In this document: piece by piece, positions 20,178-26,705 of the stretch
Layout of the letters: each line of letters opens with the position of its first letter
How positions within the stretch are numbered: the stretch's first letter is position 1
Origin: Discostella pseudostelligera
Taxonomy: Eukaryota > Bacillariophyta > Thalassiosirophyceae > Thalassiosirales > Thalassiosiraceae
NCBI GenBank assembly: GCA_036940085.1
Contig: JALLBK010000466.1
Span: 1 to 26,705 of the forward strand
Length of the DNA stretch: 26,705 nucleotides
Direction: 5' to 3'
The notes under the pieces: model-generated
The model's input: only the letters and a program-made list of their open reading frames with translations
The model's database searches: none
What the model was told of the DNA's origin: nothing
Position numbers and translations under genes: made by a program

Positions 20178-20593
20178 GGTCGAACTTAACTTATTGCGCA
20201 ATTTTAGTAGGGTGGTAGTAGTGCCTTTTGTTCGCTTACGATGGTACCAGAGCTGAATGAAGTGGTTGGATTCGAGTTCGAGGTGGACCGTCATTGTGGT
20301 CGGACGATGAACCAGAGCGAAGAGCGATGACACATGTTTTGTGGCGCGCCAAAAGTTGACTGTTCGTTAAGTATCTATTTCAATTTCAAAATTCAATTTC
20401 AAAATCCGTTAAGTATCTTTTTTCAAAGGAGTACTTTCAGTCTGTCCAGACGCTCTTGTGTTCCACGTCACACATCACTTCCACCGTGCTCCACTATCGT
20501 ACTACTACTTCTCCTCCATGCCATCACCGTCACCGTAGGTCACCGTGCACCATGATGTTGTGCCCATAACCATGACATCCGATTTTGTGCACT
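20178..20593. promoter_or_regulatory. Bidirectional promoter between ISWI and the mTERF/RNase H fusion gene
   Basis: Divergent intergenic region of 416 nt. TTTTGTGGCGCGCCAAAAG (20337-20355) contains the perfect palindrome TGGCGCGCCA and resembles an E2F site, about 160 nt from the ISWI start and 240 nt from the other start. A repeat pair follows at 20365-20418. Promoter function is inferred from position. Confidence 0.55.
20365..20418. repeat. Nested direct repeats in the bidirectional promoter
   Basis: CGTTAAGTATCT occurs at 20365-20376 and 20407-20418, enclosing two copies of CAATTTCAAAA (20381-20391 and 20394-20404). Confidence 0.85.
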
Positions 20594-23500
20594 ATGTTAG
20601 CGGCATCATCAACAAGAAAAGCATTCCTACTTGTCATTCTTCTCTCTACCTCCCATTCTTCAGTTATTTGCCACGCTCATTCTCCGTCTGAATCTTCGGT
20701 GGCGGTGGCGGTTGATGCACCATCTTTTGTTTCATCGGCGTCGTCGTCGCCTATACCGCTGCGACGGCGGCGACAAATAATTGGAGGTGGGAGTGGCAAC
20801 ACAGGCACCACTAGAAGAGAGAGGAAGCCGTGCAGTTGCTGTTGTCGCGATCTAAAATCTTCGTCTTCAGCAGCAGCGTATTTATCATGGTCAACATCTC
20901 GTCATCGCACGCCGTTGATGTACATGCTGCCATCGACTTACCCATACACGTCATCATTTATCAATACCAATCGCATCATCAACTCCCGTCAAGATATCCA
21001 GCGGTACCACCATCCACCACGGCAGAGCAATAGAGCTATTGGTGGAGATAATGGAAGTTCAATTAATTTAGGTTGCATTAATAATGAGAGGGATAAACGA
21101 AGGAGCAATCATGATAGAAAATGGGTGATGATGCAACAAAAATTACAATTACATCGACAACGACAGCGACCAACACTTCTGATGCCCATCATGTCATCTT
21201 CGTCGTCATCATTAATGATGTTGTCGATGAGCGGCAATGACGGGGGTGGTACCAAAGGGAAGAAATCAAATGAGAAGAAGAAGTCTGCAAAAGCAAAGCA
21301 ACAACGAGTTGATGTTCTCAACGGTGACATTCCATCATCATCACAGATGGAACACAACAACGACATCAATAACAATGACTGCGACTACTACATCCAATTC
21401 TCACGTGTATTTCAACGGCATGTTGTATACCGACTCAGAAGGCTTCCTGCCCCTACTACTACTGCTGCTGACATCAATGATGAGGTAATTCAATCCTTTC
21501 CATTCCTTGATGAGGCCATTGCATCATACCCAAATGCACGATTATTGGCACCCAAGGATATACCATTCCCTCCACCATCTTGCATTTTCAATAATGACTT
21601 TTATCACCTTCCGAACGACGACGGCGACAATGGCGAGAAGAAGGAGAAAAATAATCATCGGTCAACAATCGATTCGAATGTTGAAGAGAATGAATGTGAA
21701 ACAACCATTGCCGGTATGGGAATGTACACCCTGTGCGATTTTGAATACAATGACAACAGTGTCTATTCTCCAATTTCTCACGACGAAGCACATGCTGCTT
21801 TGCGCACGTTGCTGGATTTAGTATCCTCATCTCAAAGCAGTAGTGGCAGTTCGGCAGCAGCAGCTGTAGTAGTACCACGACATTTCTTCAAATTGGATAT
21901 ACGACGATTGGCATTGATGGGACATACACCCCAGTCGATTCATGAGAATTATGTACGGGTTGTCAATTTGCTTGGTGGTGGCAGGTATTCTAGCTCGCAA
22001 CAGCAGCAGCAGTCGAGACGCAACGATGTAAATTACCTTAGCGATGGTGGCGTCCAAACAAGGAGAAGACCTCACAATAATGATTTTGATGCTGATGATA
22101 TTGATGACGACTCCAGCAACAGCGGCGGTGTCAACAATAATAACAACACCTTCATTGGAATAGGCTTGTCTCCCACCGAAATTGCCGACGTTCTACAAAA
22201 CTTTCCAATGCTACTACTGTACAATCACGAAGAACTCGAATGCCTCCTTCGCTTTTTGATATCACCATTGCCCATGGCAGGGAGTATACCATCGGTGACG
22301 ATGGTTGCCGATCGAGTGGGAGAGACCTCGGGAGCTGTTAGTGTGGACTGTGAGTGCAAATGCATTGCTTTATGTTTGTTCCACATTTATCGTATACCAA
22401 CTCGTTTCCATTGTTCGACTACTCAATAAACATCTGACAGGGCCCAGTCTATCAGCAAAGGGGTACGGGGCCGGTCTTACCACCGATCAGGCAAAACGTG
22501 CAATCCAAATGATGCCAGAACTATTGGCACTCTACTACGAAAATTCACGAAAGCCATCCATTACCTCTGTCATGTACTACCACCAACGAATGCCAGATTC
22601 GAAGATGGTGCCTCCAAAATTAATTGACGAGACGAAAAGACAATTGGATCTCGAGGGATCAGATCCCACCGACGCGTATACGTTTGCCTACCTCCATTGT
22701 CTTGGGGTCTCCTGGAGTCAATTGCGCATACTAGCATCGGCGTTGCCGCTCTGGACGACAGTCAATCTCGATCCAAGTTGGGAGATTGTCCAGAAAGGTC
22801 CAGTACGGAGTATGTTCAAACGACCGGCATTGGATTACCTTCGTCAACGGTTGCAGATTGGACCATGCGATATTAATCGCCTTGTGAAGACTCATACCCG
22901 CTTGAGCATGTATGATTCACACCATAAAATTTTACCGGCGTTGGATCGATTGCAAGGGATTTTGGAATTGTCGAGTGCTGAGCTTAAGAAGTTGGTGCTG
23001 CGCCAGCCTTCGCTAATAGGTGTGGGGGTGTCTGCTTTTGAAGATCGATTGGACTTCTTTATGAATGAAGGTAAAGATTTTCTTTCTTGCCTGCAATTTC
23101 TAATCATCTAAGTTTGTTGTTTACCTTTAGTTGTTCTCTTCATTCTACACTCTCAACTCTCGCGAGTCAGCTGGCATGTCAATGGGTGATTTGAAGGTTG
23201 CAATTCTCAAACAACCCTCGTTGATGCAATATAATGTCAACTCAACATTGCGCCCGAAGTTGCAATTCTTCATCAATGAGCTCGGGATATCTGATACCTT
23301 GGTATGCAGGATTGTCAAGTCGGCACCGGCTGTAATGGGTCTATCCTTGAATGAGAACTTGCGCCCGAAAGTAGTATCAATTATGTTGAGGTGTGCTCTC
23401 AGCCTACAAGATGTTGGATATTTAATAGCCACATCGCCTCAGATATTGTTGCTTAGTCAAAAGGGTAAGATTGAACCTACGCTGCGATTTCTATCGACGA

Positions 23501-24714
23501 CATTGATGATTAGTGAGGCCCATGAATTGGGAGACTTGATTTTGGCGGCACCCCGAGTTTTTCATCAGGGGTTGGAGACATCCATTGCGAAAAAGATCGA
23601 GATAGTAGTCAGGAACATGAAGGAGAAGTCTAAAACGGTTGCTGCTGCAATCATTCGCAACAACCCTACACTGCTGAGTATTTCGAATGCAGTTTTGGAG
23701 AGTAGGATAGAACGATGCTTGCTCGGAGGTAAAGACCTTACATCATCGCTTCTGCCGTCAGCCAAGGGTCGGAGAACTATGATTAAGCGATCTGCAACAA
23801 CATTTGAGGGATGCACTATTGTATCGACTCCTACCTACAATTCACTCGACGCCGTAACAAAGTTATATGCGAGTCCTACCGACGCTGCACATGAGTTTGG
23901 CATGTCTGAGTCTGCAATTTGCGAGGCATGCAAAATCGGCAAGCATATCGACGGTACTTACCTTCGCTCATTGGATGACTTCGCATGGACGCTATCCAGA
24001 GAATCATCGATTGAGAGTAGTAAGCGTCGTGCATCGAAAGTGATCCCGATATCCATCTTCTGCTCTGGTGGCGTTTATCCCAGCGATAGTGCAGATGTAG
24101 CACGTGGTCAGAGGCGAACTGGAGGCATGGTCATTCAGGTCTTCACGGATGGATCTTGTCATGACAAGCCACAATTCCTTCGTGAGTTCGCCGCCGCAGC
24201 TCGATCATGCTTGGGGATACGCGTCCCAATCGAGGGTAATGACGATGGAAGTAAGGTGCTCGCCGTCTTTCCACTGGTCAATCCATCCAAAAACCGATGT
24301 GATTTGTTCTCGTGCTCTCGCGCTTTGACGGTCTTGGAAGAATGTTTGAAATCGGTTCGAAGTATCCGACGAGATGATGATATGCTGTATGACATTACGA
24401 TATACACAGATAGCAATTACGCATGGAAGCTGGTGAAGTCCAAAGAACGCCTAATCGAGTTAGGGTCGCATAGAACGGCACAAGAAATGCTGACGCAGCT
24501 AGGAAAGGTAGGTTACTCTGTCAATATTGACATTTTACATCCGTTGGCCCGTTCTTTTGGCCGACTGAATGGCATGTCTACTGTCGAAGTAACATTTCTT
24601 CATAGCACTGATGCAATCACACCGGATAATGGAGGTCAGGCGATTGTGAAAAGACTCAAACGCCAGGCGAAATTGGCAGCAAGGTGGCAGGAACAGAGAG
24701 ACCGACAAGGATAA
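20594..24714 (+). CDS. mTERF-repeat protein fused to a NUMOD/HTH-like segment and an RNase H-like domain
   Basis: Exons 20594-22349, 22441-23070 and 23171-24714, phase-1 introns of 91 and 100 nt, 3930 nt, 1309 aa. The frame is open upstream only to a TTG, so the first ATG was used. The N terminus (KAFLLVILLSTSHSSVICHA) resembles a signal peptide, which in diatoms can start a plastid-targeting presequence; no clear ASAFAP motif follows. Residues about 60-420 are low-complexity. mTERF-type repeats occur at about 430-560 and 670-965 (for example AELKKLVLRQPSLIGVGVSA, DLKVAILKQPSLMQYNV), the helical fold of organellar nucleic-acid-binding factors. Residues about 1010-1064 (KLYASPTDAAHEFGMSESAI, then GTYLRSLDD) resemble NUMOD/IENR helix-turn-helix modules. 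The end carries RNase H-like motifs: QVFTDGSC (D1122), NRCDLF (D1173 in place of Glu) and IYTDSNYAW (D1212). The fourth catalytic Asp is not evident. A role in organellar RNA or R-loop handling is inference. Confidence 0.8.
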
Positions 24715-25037
24715 AATCCAAACGGGAAACGAGCATGCAGTGGCATCCGAGGCCGCATATTGAAGAGTTTCATCTCGTACATCATAGGAAGTTGCTACTA
24801 AATAATACCAGAGATGCGATAACGGCTAGCAATCCATCTTCCCGCTTGTCATCATCACAAGTCAACAGTGTATTGTTGGATAGATGCTGAATTTACCTTC
24901 TTCCCGCCATATTTATTCGCCAAATATCCTTCTCACCATTTTCACAACAAGTATCTTCGCCAAATATCCTTCCCGTCACAACATGGCTTCAACCAACTCC
25001 CAACTCCGCACAAAATAAAGGATGGCAACCATGAACC
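24715..25037 (+). promoter_or_regulatory. Upstream region of the chalcone-isomerase-like gene
   Basis: About 320 nt holding the 3' flank of the fusion gene and the promoter side of the next. It contains CTTCTTCCCGCCATATTT (24897-24914), close to the GTTCCCGCCATATCTTTC element seen elsewhere. A 17-nt direct repeat TTCGCCAAATATCCTTC occurs at 24916-24932 and 24956-24972, exactly 40 nt apart. Confidence 0.55.
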
Positions 25038-26207
25038 ATGAGCATGGACGTCGGCGGCGCATCCTTCTCCCCAACCAAGCTCGTCCTTCAAGGTGATCAT
25101 CGTCGCCATGATCATCATCACCATGCTGCTGCGACTCCAACGACCCTCCTGGTCGCCAAGGGCAAATCGTATCTCTCATACTTTTACGTCGGCGTCTGCT
25201 CATCGGTCCTGTATCTCCCACCGGACGTTCATAACAACGAGGCGGCACTATTATCATTGAACAATGCAATCCATATTCCAAAGAGAAAGAAGAAATGGAG
25301 TAGTGTAATGATGAATAATATGGATCGACCTATCATCATGGCACTAGAGATTTATTATCATAAGCCAGTACGAGCATCGGAGTTGCGATGGGCTACCAAT
25401 AAATTCATCGAGGCGAATTTAGTAGGTGCACCCAATTCTTCCGCCAAAAACAATGACATCAACACCAAAATTGCCAATCTTCCTACGAACATACAACATC
25501 ATCTATCATCTTTCAATGATCTTTACCGTAATATAAAAGTGGGGGATCGATACACCTTGGAATATCATCCAGAGGTGGGGATACGATTGTATTTGAACCA
25601 TGAACTTCTTGGCACTGTTGGGTATAATCCTCATGTTGACAACCACCTCCACCATCGTCATCTGCGGGAAGAGGAACGGATAGAGTTGGCGCGAATTGTA
25701 TTTTCTGTTTGGTTTGGTGACAAGGCTCCTTTTTCAGCGGTGATGAAACGGGAATTGTTGACCCCCATTGTGCCTCCGGTGGTGGTGGCAGATTTGCATC
25801 CTTCATCTACACATCATCAGCAACAACAACTACAACAACAACATGTCGTCGCACTCACCTCTACTTGGATGGAATTAGCACGGAAACATGCTGGGGTGCT
25901 TGAGACCCTGTCGGTATTGATATATGTAATCATCGTTGTCCTCTTCCTATGGATACAGAGTAAAAGAAGAAAGACATTATCGACACCATCGACCACCACA
26001 ACCATTGATATGAAGAATAACAATGGCACTCATCATCCTGTCTCAAGTTATTCCAATGTACAACAACCACTGTTTGCTGGAATACACTCACGTGCAATGA
26101 TTACATTGACCGAAGAAGAGATGAAAATGTTGGATGCACATGGCGTGTATCATCTGTTGGCCATGTACTACTACTCCCTCAGGGATGTTATCGTGAGCGC
26201 TGCATGA
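25038..26207 (+). CDS. Chalcone-isomerase-like domain protein with C-terminal membrane segment
   Basis: Single-exon protein of 389 aa. Residues about 35-245 follow the chalcone-isomerase-like (Chalcone_3 type) pattern. An opening strand pair, AKGKSYLSYFYVGVCSSVLY followed by LPPDV, resembles the family's 'G.g.r....vYv.glYLp'. Then come ALEIYYHKPVRASELRWATN, FNDLYRNIKVGDRYTLEYHP with VGIRLYLNHELLGTVG, and a closing IVFSVWFGDKAPFSAVMKRE-LL, resembling 'f..iWlG..p.s..lk..LL'. In this superfamily most non-plant members are not flavonoid enzymes; some bind fatty acids. Activity cannot be claimed. After a Gln/His tract, a hydrophobic helix (VLIYVIIVVLFLWIQ, about 290-310, followed by KRRK) and an 80-residue tail suggest membrane anchoring. 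No N-terminal signal peptide is obvious. The ATG MSMDVGG is the first in frame; another ATG at 25031 is in a different frame. Confidence 0.66.
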   Translation: MSMDVGGASFSPTKLVLQGDHRRHDHHHHAAATPTTLLVAKGKSYLSYFYVGVCSSVLYLPPDVHNNEAALLSLNNAIHIPKRKKKWSSVMMNNMDRPIIMALEIYYHKPVRASELRWATNKFIEANLVGAPNSSAKNNDINTKIANLPTNIQHHLSSFNDLYRNIKVGDRYTLEYHPEVGIRLYLNHELLGTVGYNPHVDNHLHHRHLREEERIELARIVFSVWFGDKAPFSAVMKRELLTPIVPPVVVADLHPSSTHHQQQQLQQQHVVALTSTWMELARKHAGVLETLSVLIYVIIVVLFLWIQSKRRKTLSTPSTTTTIDMKNNNGTHHPVSSYSNVQQPLFAGIHSRAMITLTEEEMKMLDAHGVYHLLAMYYYSLRDVIVSAA

Positions 26208-26705
26208 CACCGTGTTCAACCCATATCTATGAAGTCAAAAGAGACAACTATCGTCGATCGAATAGAGGGGTAAACGATAAATGGTTCTGAATTACAATTA
26301 CAGATGCATGATGCGGATTACGACGTCCTCTCATAATACTACAACACGACCTTCCTGCTGCAGCTGCAGCACCCTGCACCGCCCTCATCACCCTCCTCAG
26401 TCTCCTCCTGTTTCTGTGCTGCCCTGTCCCCCTGTCCTGCTGATCATGCTTCATGTTCTTTGGATAGTGATAGCAATAAGCATCTACCAGTCTTTCTAAC
26501 TTCATGCGAGATAAGAGGTGGAGCATTTTCAATGATGTGACAGCTGCCACGTGGATGAAAGTTCGGGAGCTTGACTCGACTGCGCCCTCTCACCTCCCTT
26601 CACGCACCTCTAATCCAATAAGTACATAAGTCCTCCTGTTGAAGAAACAGTAGTCACTTAACGAATGATCCCGTAACCGATAATCGAGTTCATCTTTGAT
26701 CCTGT
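26208..26705. other. Right-hand non-coding end of the window
   Basis: About 500 nt after the last gene with no convincing ORF, RNA gene or repeat. A CT-rich stretch (about 26340-26450) yields short ORFs on both strands that look compositional. A gene beginning beyond the edge cannot be excluded. Confidence 0.45.

Noticed and set aside
26248..26550. Minus-strand ORF rich in Arg/Ala near the window end
   Set aside because: Follows a CT-rich, CTG/CAG-containing stretch; no domain, no splice context.
1..26705. tRNA genes, CRISPR arrays, transposons or viral insertions
   Set aside because: No B-box-containing cloverleaf, no regularly spaced repeats, and no integrase, transposase or reverse-transcriptase motifs; the RNase H-like domain sits in an intron-containing mTERF gene, not a retroelement.

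Overview
This is a nuclear window from a unicellular eukaryote, most likely a diatom and plausibly a centric one. The evidence is short spliceosomal introns with GT-AG ends (mostly 74-195 nt), genes packed on both strands, many triplet-repeat low-complexity tracts (Asn, Ser, Asp, His, Gln), and a gene set with mTERF, chalcone-isomerase-like and class III cyclase proteins. The organism call is inference. I see no tRNA, rRNA, CRISPR array or intact transposon.

Layout, left to right. (1) 218-3593 (+): class III nucleotidyl cyclase with an N-terminal membrane segment and a GAF-like region. Its first exon is interrupted by two assembly scars, each an exact 72-nt duplication around a single N. (2) 4296-5366 (+): protein with two HMG boxes. 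(3) 5900-6703 (-): RGG-rich protein resembling the cell-death/ATM regulator Aven. (4) 7066-11706 (-): large HEAT-repeat protein resembling TTI1 of the TELO2-TTI1-TTI2 complex. (5) 12238-13005 (+): unrecognised protein with hydrophobic segments. (6) 14432-15822 (+): site-2-protease-like M50 metallopeptidase with an 8-nt micro-exon. (7) 15922-20177 (-): ISWI chromatin-remodelling ATPase with a 7-nt micro-exon. (8) 20594-24714 (+): fusion of mTERF repeats, a NUMOD/HTH-like segment and an RNase H-like domain. (9) 25038-26207 (+): chalcone-isomerase-like domain with a C-terminal membrane segment.

The genes do not form one pathway, but several concern chromatin, genome maintenance and nucleic-acid handling (HMG, Aven-like, TTI1, ISWI, mTERF/RNase H). 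Several promoters share E2F-like GGCGGGAA or GGCGCG sites, often beside CGAAAGATAT. The densest cluster, including an 18-bp perfect inverted repeat, lies just upstream of the M50 protease.

The most useful points are the two micro-exons, each restoring a family-signature motif; the mTERF/HTH/RNase H fusion; the Aven-like gene beside TTI1; the shared promoter element; and the two identical-length assembly duplications that break the cyclase frame. Exon junctions were derived by hand from GT-AG sites, phase and family motifs. Every multi-exon model sums to a multiple of three.
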